A stretch of 64,000 bases of DNA from Bathynomus jamesi (GCA_023014485.1 JAJOZX010001074.1:589001-653000), one strand, 5' to 3'; positions 19,892-30,955 are shown, counted from the stretch's first letter. Notes: generated by a model not told the origin, from the sequence alone. A program made the numbers and translations.

Positions 19892-22306
19892 CCTGTATGC
19901 ACTACAGTCCAACAAGAAATACTCCAGGTCTTCTTTTTCGTATGCACACATGGGACATTTGGTGTCCCCTCCCATATATCTATTTCTGTCATTAAGTTCC
20001 AAATTATTTTCCCTACATCTGTGCAATATGGTTGAGGCTGGGGTGTTATCATATATATATCCTCAGTGCCTCCAATGCTTCTTTTCCATTTCCTATATAA
20101 TTTTAAACTTTTCTTTCCATCCATATCTTTCCTCCATTGGTCTTCATCCCAGGTACGTATTTTGTTTGCCAGTTCCTGTTTTTTGCAATCTTTTAAGTAC
20201 TTTATATTTATTCTTAAGTCAATCATATATCCCTCAACCTCCTTCATCCACTTCCCTCTTGTTTCTTTTTTTACTTTACTAAATATTTCACCTACCAACC
20301 TTCCTGTGCCATTTTTCAAGATACTTTTTACATAGTTGAGCTTTCCTTTCATTATTCTCATTTTCATCATTGATGCCCCTATTTCTCCCCTCAAACCACT
20401 CACAGCCACGCTTCTTCCTGCTGATAGTGTATTGTTCTGTATACTCTATTCTCATATTTCTGTAGCTGTTGAATTTTTGTTTTGTTTAGTTCTATAATAT
20501 TTGTTCCATATAGTATTGATGGCAGCGCCAAGCCTTTCCAGAACGCCCTACCTACAACTAGTTTGTTACAACTCTTTTCTGTTACTGAGTAGGTCATATT
20601 TGCCATTTTCTGTGCCTTTTGGAACATCAGTTCTTTTTGCATTTGGAAACAATTCCTTGTATTATTAATTGTTATGCCCAGATATTTTATTGAATCTACT
20701 ACTTTAATTCCCTCTATCTGCTCTGGTGCTTCTTTTTTGTTGAATATCATAAAATTACCCTTATTTTTGTCAATCTCCAGGCCATATGTCCTCCCTATTT
20801 GTACTACTTTCTTGATATTGTCACTTGCCTCATCTATTGACATTGATAGCTGTAATCCATCATCCGCAAAAAATAATGTATGTATTTTAAATTTCTCATC
20901 TTTATATCCTACATCTTCTTTATCCAACTTCTCCACGATCTGGTATGTCACCAATTTGAATGGAGTTGCTGATAGGGTACATCCTTGCCTTATTCCACTG
21001 CTTACTTCTATTTCTTTACATAGCTCATCATTTAACCTCACTGTGGTACTGTCCCTCATATAGATTTTTGCTATGACTTCTATTATGTTTGGGTGAATCT
21101 TATATCTCATGAGAGCTTCCACTAGTTTTTTCTCTTTTTACCGAATTAAAAGCTTTTGCGAAATCAATTGCTGCCATTATCAAGGGTTTCCTATTTCTGT
21201 AGCTATTTTCTATACAATATTTCAAGATATAGATATTATCCTCTATTCTTCTCCCTGGTGAAAATTCAGCATGCGTGTCTTTGTCCTCATTATTCCTAGT
21301 TAGATGTTCTTCTATCTTCGCTTTTATTATAGACATGAACAGCTTGTACGCTACATCAGTTAATGCTATAGGTCTTAGGTCTTTCTCTGTGGGTTTGTTC
21401 TTCTTTGGCACCATTACTGTTTTGGACATCTTCCAATTCCTTGGTGGATTCCCTATTCTCATCTGATTGTAGCAATTTGCTAATGCTTGGGTGCACACTT
21501 CACTCTTGATCAATGCCTTGAAGAATTCTGGCTTTACACCATTTGGTCCAGCAGCTTTCCCATTTTTTTATACTTTTTAATCCTTCTTTTATCTCCTTTA
21601 TTGTTATAATAGGTTCATCCATATATCCCACCTCACTTCTCACCTCTAACGCCATATCTATATGTTCTCTCAGAGTAGGTGGTATTTGGTATTCAAGTGT
21701 TCCTATTATCACTCCTTGGTCATCTCTGTCATTGCTTTCTTGTATCTTAAACTTTATACTTATATGGTCTATTAGGCTGGAGGGTAGTGTATATTTCTTA
21801 CTCACCATGACCTCGTGGGCAGAATCATTCTGCCTGTACCTTTCTATAAATTCTGCCTTCATACCCCCAGTCCAGACTGTATCCAATTTATTTGGATGTT
21901 TCTGGTATATTCCTGACCAGTAGCTTTCAAATTTCCTATCTGCCTCTTCAGGTGCCAGTTTATTTCCTTGTTCATCGTATAGTTCTATGTCTGTCTTCCT
22001 CTTCACCTCCTTTCCTTTCAGCTTGTTGATATGCTCCCATAATTTGTCACCTCCTCCCTCTTTTATCTCCTCACTGACTTTTTTCTCATGCTTATATATT
22101 TCATCCTTTATCATCATCTGGACTGTCCTTTTTTGTTCCATAAACTTCTGTTGGAAGTGTGTTTTTTCTTCCCCACATGTATTCCTCTTTTTTCTATTGT
22201 ATTCCTTTCTCTTTTTTATCCCTTCTCTAATCTTTTCATTCATCCAGGGTTTCTCTTCTACTCCAGTGTTCTTATTGATCATCTTTTTATATGTTCTTTT
22301 CAGTTC

Positions 22307-22311
22307 ACTAT
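22307..22311. repeat. BEL/Pao target-site duplication, left copy
   Basis: ACTAT directly before the TGTTAG of the left LTR. The same ACTAT follows the right LTR at 29485-29489. Confidence 0.9.
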
Positions 22312-22917
22312 TGTTAGAAAATCTAGAAGAGGAAGAACCATTGTTGTCCCAAGGCGATACGATGACTAAGCTGATTGATGCAGCATTGCTTGTATATATA
22401 TTAAGTTAAGGTGTATATATATCCATCTCATAATTGTAAGGTTAGTGAAAAATTAAATTAATTTAGAACTAGCATTTTTGAGCTCTTGTGGCATCGTTGT
22501 TTGGTCACATTGTTGGCATAATTTTGGGATGCTGCGCGTCCTTTCTACTCGTTTGTGGAAGGTCGTACGTAAAGGTGTGGTTTGATAGAGAGCTCTCTTG
22601 CAATTCAGTTTGGTTGTTTAGATACATGATTGTTGCATCGTGCAATAGTCCAGGTTGCGTTGTTGTTGCAAGGTTCAGAAAGAAGACCACAAATAGTACC
22701 CTTTTGTTTACCTTTTAAGTTCATGTAATTTAAGGTCTAAGGTAGGCCCGCATCGAGTCAGCAACCCTGAGGTTACCCTGAGGTAGAACCTAATAGGATC
22801 TCAAATCCGTAAGTTTTAATTTAGCTTAACTTGGGCTTTAGGTAGAACTTGCCCTTTAGAATTTGGCCGTTCACGGCTCAGCTGGGATTTCGAACTCGAC
22901 AAATAAATAAAATAACA
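22312..22917 (+). repeat. BEL/Pao 5' LTR
   Basis: Starts TGTTAGAAAATCTAG and ends AAATAAAATAACA. It differs from the 3' LTR by one extra A (CATAATTTTGGG), GTAGAACC for GTAGGACC, and CGAACTCG for CGAACCCG. Its first 60 bases carry the same codons that form the polyprotein end in the 3' LTR. Confidence 0.95.
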
Positions 22918-22935
22918 TGGTCCTTCAGAACCGGA
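22918..22935 (+). promoter_or_regulatory. Candidate tRNA primer-binding site
   Basis: TGGTCCTTCAGAACCGGA follows the LTR directly. Its complement has the form of a tRNA 3' end (CCGGTTC...GGACCA). The tRNA identity cannot be assigned by eye. Confidence 0.7.
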
Positions 22936-23024
22936 TTTCTACCCCAAGACTGAGTCAGTGACCATTTTTCGGCAAAGTTCTGATTGTGCAAATTGTATCC
23001 CAAGTTAGGCCTAGACGGGTTGAG

Positions 23025-23370
23025 TATTATTGAGTTAAGGTCCCAGGGTAAAAGTTTGGTCGCCCAATTGCGAAACTTGGCCAGTCGTCTGTCGTTTTTT
23101 GGCCTACTTTTTTTCCGGTTTGGTTAATTTTGGGTTATTATTGAATTAAGGTCCCAGGGTAAAGTTGGTCGCCCAATTGCGAAACTTGGCCAGTCGTCTG
23201 TCGTTTTTTGGCCTACTTTTTTTCCGGTTTGGTTAATTTGGGTTATTATTGAATTAAGGTCCCAGGGTAAAGTTTGGTCGCCCAATTGCGAAACTTGGCC
23301 AGTCGTCGGTCGTTTTTTGGCCTATATTTTTTCTGGTTTGGTTAATTTTGGGTCATTATTGAATTAAGGT
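23025..23370 (+). repeat. Three ~108-bp tandem repeats in the BEL/Pao leader
   Basis: Units beginning TTATTGA(G/A)TTAAGGTCCCAG occur near 23028, 23136 and 23245, with a partial fourth at about 23354. Each runs through CGCCCAATTGCGAAACTTGG and a T-rich stretch. The units are nearly identical and lie between the primer site and the gag start. Confidence 0.9.
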
Positions 23371-23531
23371 CCTGGGGTGGAAAATTTGGTATTCCATACT
23401 GGTGTTTGGTTAGTACCCCACTCAGCAATTCAGTTTATTTGAAAGTAAAATTTGCGTTTGATCAGTTTGGTTAAGTATTTCTGCCAATTCAGCTCATTTG
23501 GTATTGAGCCCAAGGGTTGTTTACATTGAAG

Positions 23532-26500
23532 ATGAGTGCATCTGAATTGAACAAATTTATAAAAAGGAGAAGTGCCTACAAAGGTCTAATTACAAAGGTC
23601 ATTGCCACTATAGATTCTGCCATAGAGCAAGAGGATTTACGCTTAGTGACTGCGAAGCTTGCCATATTAGAAACTAAAAAGGTTGCTCTAAGTGAGGTAA
23701 ATGTTAAAATTGAGGCTCTTATAGAAGAGGATGAAATAGAAAATAACATAATTTACTTTGAAGAGATTATTGATGATATGACTAACGTAGGCCTCCGAGC
23801 AAAAGAGTTTAGCAGCTCAGTACAGTTAGAGACCAGGTCTAATAATGAAACACAACACTCAACAAATGATGCTTGTGAAGTTAAGGTTAACAGATCTGTA
23901 GTTCAATTACCGAGGCTTGTACTCAAAACATTTTCTGGGAGTACTCAGGAATGGCAAGGATGGGCAGACAGTTTTCAATCAGCAGTTCATTCTAGTCAAG
24001 TGTTAAGTGCCGTGGAGAAGTTTAATTATTTGCGGTCCCTCTTGGAAGGGGAGGCAGCAAAGACTATAGCAGGATTAGCATTAACAGAGGCTAATTATAA
24101 TGTGGCTTGGGATATATTAAAGAAACGGTTTGGTAAGCCAGAGATCTTAATTAAAAGCCACCTCCGTGCACTTTTAACTATACCTCCTGTTAATAATCCT
24201 AATAGTGTCAAGGAGTTACGGCAGTTATATGATGAATTTGAAATTAGAACTAGGTCTCTGGACAACTTGGGTGTAGGAATGGAAAAGTATGGTATAATGT
24301 TGGTTCCTACACTGGAGTCTAAATTGCCTAGCTCAATTTTGCTTGAATTAAGTAGGGGACACTCTGCAGAACATGTGTACATCCCCCTTCAGCAGATGTT
24401 AAGTCTTTTAGGCACAGAATTAGCAAGACGAGAGGGAGTTGAGTTTGCACAGTGGGATGGTAAACAAGAGGACAAAGGCAGGCACAGCACCAAAGTTTCC
24501 ACAAAAAGGAATAGCCCAGGTACAGTGTCAGCTCTACATGCCTCCTCTGAGAATAAATTAAAGGGAATCAAGGAATGTATATTTTGCGAAGGCAACCACA
24601 AGTCATATAAATGTGAGGTGGCTGAGGCCTTACCCTTTGAGGAGAGAAAGGACAGGGTAACTAAGTCCACAGCATGTTTTAAATGTTTTTTGAAAGGTCA
24701 TAGAGCAAGGTTTTGTAAGTTTAAAATTTTGTGCAAAAAATGTCATGGTAGGCATCAGCCATTATTGTGTGAAAACACTCTTAGTAGGCCTACCCCAGAA
24801 GTAGAGACATCAGTGGCACATGCCACTGCTATGCAAGGGAGTAAAAGTAAAGGGGGATTATTGCAAACAACTGCAGCCTTATTAATTGGGAATGAGGGAG
24901 AAGCTACTGTAAGAGTGTTGTTTGATAGTGGTAGCCAGTGTAGTTTTATTAAGACCAGAATTTCCAGAAAATTGAAGTTTAAAGAACTTAAGAGGGAAAA
25001 TTTAAGAATTTCTGGGTTTGGGGGTTCCGTTCAAAACCGAACCAAATTTAAGAAGGTAGAAGTTCTGGTTAAAGGGTTGTTACCGCAAAGTCCCACTATC
25101 AAGGTCCAAGCTGTAGAGATTGAGGAACTTTGTGCTCCAGTCACTACTTGTTTAGATATGGCATGTGTCCAAGAATTGCAAGTTAAAGGAATTAATTTGG
25201 GCAATAATAAGTTTGAGGGAACAGAAGATATTAGTCTTTTGATTGGAGCTGACTATTATTGGGACTTCATCACTGGTAATATTGTCCGTACATCTCAAGG
25301 CCCAGTAGCTATTGAAAGTAAGCTAGGCTGGATGCTACATGGTAGTTATTGCAATGAAATGGAAGTTAAGGCTCTCTTTGTTAAGATTGAGGAGAACAGC
25401 CATGGTCTGGAAAGGCATTTGAAAGCATTTTGGGAACTTGAATCTATTGGTATAAAGGACAACCAGGCAAGTACAGTGAACAATGATGTTTTAGAGCACT
25501 TTGAAAAAGGGATTGGGTTTAGAGATGGTTGCTATGAAGTTGGCCTACCATGGAAGGATTCTTGCAAACCCGGTTCAAACCTTCAGCTAGCTAATCGGAG
25601 GTTGGAGACTTCATTGTACAGGCTAAGAAAAAATGAGGAGTTGTTAATTGAATACGATGAGGCCATCCTAAGTTATGTAAGGGAGGGCTATGCTGAAAGG
25701 GTGCAAGGTGAGCTGGTGAGCCAGGAGGCACATTATCTGCCACACCATGCAGTGGTACGGCGAGACAAAACTACCACCAAACTGAGGGTAGTTTTTGATG
25801 GCTCAGCCAAGGACAAAGGTGGTGTGTCCTTGAATGACTGTTTGGATGCTGGGCCAAATTTAAATGCAGATTTATTTTCCTTGTTACTGAGATTCAGGTT
25901 TGGTAGAGTAGCATTGACTGCAGATGTGAAGCAAGCTTTTTTGCGGATAAAGTTAAAACCAGAGGACAGAGATGCAGTAAGGTATCTGTGGGTGGATACG
26001 AAAGACTTGTTGGAAAATGAACCTAAGGTTCAAGCATATAGAATGAAGTCAGTGTTGTTTGGCCTCAGCTCTAGTCCATTTCTGTTGGCAGCTACTATGC
26101 AGTACCATTTTAAGAAATATTCTGAAGTCTATCCTAACACTATTGAACACATAAGGAAAAATTTTTATGTTGATGATTTGCTATGTTCCGTGGATAATAC
26201 AGAAATGGCTAAACAGATATTCATGGAGGCTAGAGCTATAATGAGGGAGGCTGGCATGGAGCTCAGAAAATGGCAGACCAATCATTCGCAATTACAAGAG
26301 TTTATGAGTCATTCCTCTGTAGTACCTGATGCAGCAGAAAGTATTGAGGATTCTGGTATTAAGGAGTTGTGGGCAATAGACGCAAAGGTGCTAGGCATCG
26401 TTTGGCAGCAAGATGATGATTTGTTTACCTTCAATGGGAAATCTTTAGTAGAGCTGGCCGAGAATGAGACAAGGTGGACAAAACGTACAGCTCTTAGTTT

Positions 26501-28937
26501 GGCTTCGAAGGTCTTTGATCCTCTTGGATTCCTGGCTCCATTTGTGATAAAGTCAAAAATTTGGTTTCAGAGCCTCTGGGAAATTGGACTTGGTTGGGAC
26601 CAAGAGTTACCTGATCATATGGTGGTAAGGTGGAAATATTGGTTCAAAGAATTGGCACATCTTGGAGACATTGAAATCCCAAGATGGTACTTTGGAGAGT
26701 TGAACAATAGTCCAGACAATTTGGAGCTGCACATCTTTTGTGATGCAAGTGAGGAAGCCTATGCGACTTGTATTTATATAAGAGGCGCATTGCAAGAGGA
26801 AGTAAGTTGCAGGTTGGTTGCTGCAAAGAGTAGAGTAGCACCTTTGAAAAGGCTTTCTGTTCCAAGGTTGGAATTGATGGGTGCCGTTATTGCTAGTCGG
26901 CTTGCAATTACAGTGCGAAAGTCTTTGGCCCTCTATGAAATTCCAAGCTATTATTGGACAGACTCCACTATAGTTTGGCACTGGTTAAGAAGTCAGGCAA
27001 GGAAATGGAAACCATTTGTTGCCAATAGGGTGGAGGAAATTCAAGCGCACACAGATCCCAAGCAATGGAAGCATTGTCCAGGCATCCAAAACCCCGCTGA
27101 TTTACCAACACGAGGAATTTCGGTGAAAGATCTTTCACAATCAAGTTTGTGGTGGAATGGGCCAGAGTGGCTAAAACTTGGAAGTGAAAACTGGCCTTCT
27201 AATCAGCCTATTGTAGGAGAATGCCAGGCTGAAGAAGCATGGGTGAGTGAGGTGAGAAAATGCGCTGTGAACAGTTGTCAAGTTATGCAGCAGGACCCCA
27301 TATTGAGGCTTGAGGACATTAGCAGTCTGAAAAGATTGTTAAGAGTGACAGCATGGATATATAGATTTACCAACAACATTAAGGGAGAAACAAGAAGGGA
27401 AGGAATTCTGAACAGTAATGAGATTCGGCAAGCCAGGAAATACTGGGTGGTATATGCGCAGAAGGAAAAATTTGGTGAAGAGCGGGAATTGCTCACCAGC
27501 CATCCATTACAGGTTCTACCAACACATTCTGCGCTCAAGGGTTTGGATGTGTTTTTGGATCAGGATTTATTGAGAGTAGGAGGTAGACTACAGTTTTCTG
27601 GGCTTCCAGAGGAGAAAAGACATCCAATTTTGCTACCTTCTGGGGGGCACTTTGTGGACCTTTTGATCCTGGATACTCATCATAAGCTGTTACATGCTGG
27701 AGTTAGAGAAGTGATAATAGAGATTAGACAACAATTTTGGATTCTCAAAATTAGACAAGTAGTGAAAAAGGTCTTGCATAAATGTGTGGTTTGCAAGCGT
27801 TGGAGTGCAAAGCCTTATTATGAAAAGGTGGCTCCACTTCCAAGAGAACGGTGTGTCTATACTGCCCCATTTGATGTAGTGGGAGTAGACTTTGCAGGGC
27901 CAGTCTATGTGTATGAGCGAGGGGAGTCTAACAAAGGTTATATATGTCTTTTCACCTGTGCTACCACCAGAGCAATCCATTTGGAGTTGGTAAGCAACTT
28001 AAGTAGTGATGTATTTCTTTTGGCCTTTAAACGGTTTGTGAACAGAAGGGGTTTCCCAAATAAAATCATATCGGATAATGCAAAAACCTTCAAAAAGGCT
28101 GCAAAGGAACTCCAAGAAATTTGGTCCTTGCTAAAAGAGGAAGGATTCCAATCCTACTTTTCACACCAAGGGGTACAGTGGGAGTTTATTGTTGAGAGAG
28201 CACCATGGTGGGGAGGATTTTGGGAAAGGCTAGTGAGAAGTGTAAAGTGTCCATTAAAGAAACTTTTAGCTAATGCTCATTTGAGCAAAGAAGAATTCTC
28301 TACTGTTTTATGTGAAGTAGAAGCAATGGTGAACAGTAGGCCTATCACTTTTGTTTACAACAGTAGGCAGGATGCAGAGCCATTGACACCAAATCATTTT
28401 CTTTGTGGTAAACGATTAACATCAAACCCCAGTGTGCCAGAAGACTTGCAGCCCATCCAGAGCACTCAAGGAGAGTTAACCAGACGGTTCAGGTACCTTG
28501 AAGAGCTACAAGATCAGTTATGGAAGAGGTGGCAGATGGAATACTTGCCAGAACTCAATTACCCATCAGGCAAGGTAAAGGGCTCCAATGCAAATTGTAT
28601 CAAGGTGGGAGAAGTGGTAATGATTGGGGATGAAAGACCAAGGCAATGCTGGAAGCTTGGCATAATTGAAGAGTTGTTTGTTGGCAAAGACAATTTAGTT
28701 AGGTCTGCACTGGTAAAGACTTCAGGAGGAAAGTTAAAGAGACCTATACAAAAACTCTATGCTTTAGAAATCAGCAAAAACACAGATAGTCAAGATGAAA
28801 CATTTGAGTTACAGCCTCATGAAGAAGGCTTGGCTAACCTTGCAGAAGGTAATGACAACAATGCCTCTTCGGTGGGGAGTGTTAGAAAATCTAGAAGAGG
28901 AAGAACCATTGTTGTCCCAAGGCGATACGATGACTAA
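23532..28937 (+). CDS. BEL/Pao gag-pol polyprotein, intact (about 1801 aa)
   Basis: The frame is open from ATGAGTGCATCT (23532) to TGA at 28937. Domains in order (approximate residues): gag with a coiled-coil start and a DUF1759-type region to about 300; Cys knuckles at about 350-415; an aspartic protease with LFDSGSQCSF at about 465; RT with LTADVKQAFL at about 795 and FYVDDLL at about 880; a peptidase A17/RNase-H region with FCDASEEAYA at about 1070; an integrase zinc motif (HHKLLHAG then CVVCKRW) at about 1385-1425; an integrase core with VGVDFAGPV at about 1450, ISDNAKTF at about 1515 and the Glu region near PWWGGFWERL at about 1560; and a C-terminal DUF5641-type domain. The last ~19 codons lie within the 3' LTR. 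Catalytic motifs are present and I see no breaks, so the element is probably competent for retrotransposition. That is inference from sequence only. Confidence 0.95.
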   Translation: MSASELNKFIKRRSAYKGLITKVIATIDSAIEQEDLRLVTAKLAILETKKVALSEVNVKIEALIEEDEIENNIIYFEEIIDDMTNVGLRAKEFSSSVQLETRSNNETQHSTNDACEVKVNRSVVQLPRLVLKTFSGSTQEWQGWADSFQSAVHSSQVLSAVEKFNYLRSLLEGEAAKTIAGLALTEANYNVAWDILKKRFGKPEILIKSHLRALLTIPPVNNPNSVKELRQLYDEFEIRTRSLDNLGVGMEKYGIMLVPTLESKLPSSILLELSRGHSAEHVYIPLQQMLSLLGTELARREGVEFAQWDGKQEDKGRHSTKVSTKRNSPGTVSALHASSENKLKGIKECIFCEGNHKSYKCEVAEALPFEERKDRVTKSTACFKCFLKGHRARFCKFKILCKKCHGRHQPLLCENTLSRPTPEVETSVAHATAMQGSKSKGGLLQTTAALLIGNEGEATVRVLFDSGSQCSFIKTRISRKLKFKELKRENLRISGFGGSVQNRTKFKKVEVLVKGLLPQSPTIKVQAVEIEELCAPVTTCLDMACVQELQVKGINLGNNKFEGTEDISLLIGADYYWDFITGNIVRTSQGPVAIESKLGWMLHGSYCNEMEVKALFVKIEENSHGLERHLKAFWELESIGIKDNQASTVNNDVLEHFEKGIGFRDGCYEVGLPWKDSCKPGSNLQLANRRLETSLYRLRKNEELLIEYDEAILSYVREGYAERVQGELVSQEAHYLPHHAVVRRDKTTTKLRVVFDGSAKDKGGVSLNDCLDAGPNLNADLFSLLLRFRFGRVALTADVKQAFLRIKLKPEDRDAVRYLWVDTKDLLENEPKVQAYRMKSVLFGLSSSPFLLAATMQYHFKKYSEVYPNTIEHIRKNFYVDDLLCSVDNTEMAKQIFMEARAIMREAGMELRKWQTNHSQLQEFMSHSSVVPDAAESIEDSGIKELWAIDAKVLGIVWQQDDDLFTFNGKSLVELAENETRWTKRTALSLASKVFDPLGFLAPFVIKSKIWFQSLWEIGLGWDQELPDHMVVRWKYWFKELAHLGDIEIPRWYFGELNNSPDNLELHIFCDASEEAYATCIYIRGALQEEVSCRLVAAKSRVAPLKRLSVPRLELMGAVIASRLAITVRKSLALYEIPSYYWTDSTIVWHWLRSQARKWKPFVANRVEEIQAHTDPKQWKHCPGIQNPADLPTRGISVKDLSQSSLWWNGPEWLKLGSENWPSNQPIVGECQAEEAWVSEVRKCAVNSCQVMQQDPILRLEDISSLKRLLRVTAWIYRFTNNIKGETRREGILNSNEIRQARKYWVVYAQKEKFGEERELLTSHPLQVLPTHSALKGLDVFLDQDLLRVGGRLQFSGLPEEKRHPILLPSGGHFVDLLILDTHHKLLHAGVREVIIEIRQQFWILKIRQVVKKVLHKCVVCKRWSAKPYYEKVAPLPRERCVYTAPFDVVGVDFAGPVYVYERGESNKGYICLFTCATTRAIHLELVSNLSSDVFLLAFKRFVNRRGFPNKIISDNAKTFKKAAKELQEIWSLLKEEGFQSYFSHQGVQWEFIVERAPWWGGFWERLVRSVKCPLKKLLANAHLSKEEFSTVLCEVEAMVNSRPITFVYNSRQDAEPLTPNHFLCGKRLTSNPSVPEDLQPIQSTQGELTRRFRYLEELQDQLWKRWQMEYLPELNYPSGKVKGSNANCIKVGEVVMIGDERPRQCWKLGIIEELFVGKDNLVRSALVKTSGGKLKRPIQKLYALEISKNTDSQDETFELQPHEEGLANLAEGNDNNASSVGSVRKSRRGRTIVVPRRYDD

Positions 28938-29484
28938 GCTGATTGATGCAGCATTGCTTGTATATATATTAAGTTAAGGTGTATATATATCCATCTCATA
29001 ATTGTAAGGTTAGTGAAAAATTAAATTAATTTAGAACTAGCATTTTTGAGCTCTTGTGGCATCGTTGTTTGGTCACATTGTTGGCATATTTTGGGATGCT
29101 GCGCGTCCTTTCTACTCGTTTGTGGAAGGTCGTACGTAAAGGTGTGGTTTGATAGAGAGCTCTCTTGCAATTCAGTTTGGTTGTTTAGATACATGATTGT
29201 TGCATCGTGCAATAGTCCAGGTTGCGTTGTTGTTGCAAGGTTCAGAAAGAAGACCACAAATAGTACCCTTTTGTTTACCTTTTAAGTTCATGTAATTTAA
29301 GGTCTAAGGTAGGCCCGCATCGAGTCAGCAACCCTGAGGTTACCCTGAGGTAGGACCTAATAGGATCTCAAATCCGTAAGTTTTAATTTAGCTTAACTTG
29401 GGCTTTAGGTAGAACTTGCCCTTTAGAATTTGGCCGTTCACGGCTCAGCTGGGATTTCGAACCCGACAAATAAATAAAATAACA
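28880..29484 (+). repeat. BEL/Pao 3' LTR
   Basis: TGTTAG to AATAACA, followed by ACTAT (29485-29489). It contains the polyprotein stop at 28935-28937, so coding and LTR functions overlap for about 58 bases. Confidence 0.95.
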
Positions 29485-30702
29485 ACTATCTGCCACTTCT
29501 TTCATAAGGTTTTCCATTCCCTCCATGTCCTCTATATGTCTTTCAAGATTTTTTCTTTCCATCATTTTTACATACATCTCTAAAGCTGCTTGATCTTTTT
29601 TGTAATATTCCGTTGATTTCCACTCACCTTTGTTGTAGCTAGTTTTGTCTTCTCTATCACATGAGAAACAAACCGTGATTAGGTTGTGATCAGATATATC
29701 AGTTTCTTCCTTTTCTTCATCTATTTTCATCGTCTTAAATCTACCATACATGTTGTTTGTTACTAGTACAAAGTCTATCGCACTCTTTTTAGAGTCTCTC
29801 TCCCATGTAGGTCCCCTCCGCCACCACGGCGGACATACACAATACACAATTACGAACAGTTAGGTAGACCAGCCATGAGTGGATCCTAGGGTCTTTGTTG
29901 GTCTGAAACATTATAACATGTATATAAACCTTCACATTTAGGGTCATTATTTAATAAGGTTAATCCATATTCATCCATCCACTCTATTATCATATTCCCC
30001 GTGTTGTTCAGTTTTTGGTAGCCTAGAAAGCCTACATGGCCATTGACATCACCCAATACTACCATATTTTCATTGCCCATTTTTCTTAAATTATCCTCTA
30101 TTTCTACTTTTAGTGCCGCTTTTTTTCTCTTATCCTCCACTGGGTAGATACACGAGCATTATTATAAATTGAAAATTCCATATTTGGCACTTAGACACCA
30201 AGATATCCTTATTTACTGATGACAAGTGGTTCATATTTATATATTCTACATCGTGATACAATATCATTAGTCCTCCTCCTTTTTTGTCCTCAGCAGATCT
30301 CATACTTTGTACTTTTGACAGTCCCTTGCTTTCCATTATTTTATCAACCTTCAGTTGTGTTTCTGTAAGACATAGTATATCACTTTCCTCATCTAGTAAT
30401 TTTTCCATTTCCACCATCTTAACTTTTGTTAATCCTTGAATATTGATTAGTTTTATCTTAAATGTTTAGCTCTTCTTATCTATATACGACTTCTCCCTCC
30501 TTCATTCAGAGGTATCAGTTCCTCTTTTTTCTAGTTTTCCCTGCCTTATAAACCATCCTCTTTCACCCCTCTCTCTCTTTTCTTTCAATTGCTCCCTTAG
30601 ATTTTTTTTCTGCCATCTAGTATTTGGAAGAAGAACTGGTAAAATTTCAGAATCCGAACACATTTCGGAGACAGAATTAGCCAGCCAACTTAACCTTGCC
30701 AA
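29485..30702 (-). pseudogene. LINE ORF2, endonuclease segment
   Basis: Read from 30702 downwards: a basic N-terminal stretch, then NIQGLTKVKMVEMEKLL and ILCLTETQLK (APE endonuclease motif), MVVLGDVNGHVGFLG, KSAIDFVLVTNN and DISDHNLITVCF. These are the expected endonuclease blocks in order. Stops or frame changes lie near 30502, 30450, 30130, 29886 and 29850. It ends LMKEVADS at the BEL target site and continues ELKRTYKKMINKN at 22306, in frame. Confidence 0.8.
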
Positions 30703-30799
30703 CTCTGCAAGTTAGAATTCCCGGGCAGAAATAAATAAATGGCAGTATCTGTATTCACATTTCAAACGTTGATGGCCCAGCAGAAGTCTGTTGTAACTC

Positions 30800-30955
30800 T
30801 GCACAAATATTTTTAAAGCTGTATTTGCTGACACTCTTAGAAGAGGCGAGAAATAAGGCAAATAAAATGCTAGGTATTATTACGAGGAATGTTAGTTACA
30901 AGAGGAAAGAAGTCATCTGTACATTATATACTGTAATTCTTACATTAGGCCTCAC
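30800..30955 (+). pseudogene. CR1/L2-like LINE RT fragment
   Basis: Encodes ARNKANKMLGIITRNVSYKR, then KEVICTLYTVIL and, across the hAT insertion, RPHLE. This is the familiar NKMLG...RPHLEY region of CR1/L2-group RTs. After the second hAT (34533) only TTAGAATAATCC remains before a Tc1 element begins. Confidence 0.65.

Larger units (their letters stand above)
19884..22311 (-). pseudogene. LINE ORF2, reverse-transcriptase segment
   Basis: From the BEL junction downwards: a linker (PWMNEKIREGIKKRKEYNRK), then RT motifs TVMVPKKNKPTEKDLRPIAL, AAIDFAKAFNSV (first catalytic Asp), GIRQGCTLSATPF and FFADDGLQLS (FADD catalytic pair). ADSIKYLG-type thumb sequence (DSIKYLGITINN) and a long C-terminal region follow, ending in CPMCAYEKEDLEYFLLDC. 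At least three frame changes (near 21500, 21110 and 20405) break the ORF. The catalytic motifs themselves are intact. Confidence 0.85.
22312..29484 (+). mobile_element. Full-length, recent BEL/Pao LTR retrotransposon
   Basis: Two LTRs of 606 and 605 bp (TG...CA) differ by one deletion and two substitutions that I can see. A 5-bp duplication ACTAT flanks the element. A primer-binding site follows the left LTR, and a single long gag-pol frame fills the interior. Near-identical LTRs and an open frame indicate a young insertion that may be mobile. It sits inside the LINE on the opposite strand. Confidence 0.95.
15781..30715 (-). mobile_element. Full-span LINE retrotransposon in three segments
   Basis: Read on the minus strand, endonuclease sequence (30702-29485), RT sequence (22311-19884) and a C-terminal tail (16095-15926) belong to one LINE. 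The 3' end is A-rich (plus-strand T-rich tract at 15781-15813). The BEL/Pao element (22312-29484) and the hAT element (16096-19883) interrupt it. At both junctions, deleting the insert and one target duplication rejoins the reading frame. Clade is uncertain: an APE-type endonuclease and a FADD-type RT suggest the Jockey/CR1/I assemblage. Confidence 0.85.

Noticed and set aside
23025..23370. Possible CRISPR-like array
   Set aside because: Three contiguous ~108-bp units without spacers, in a retrotransposon leader of a eukaryotic genome.
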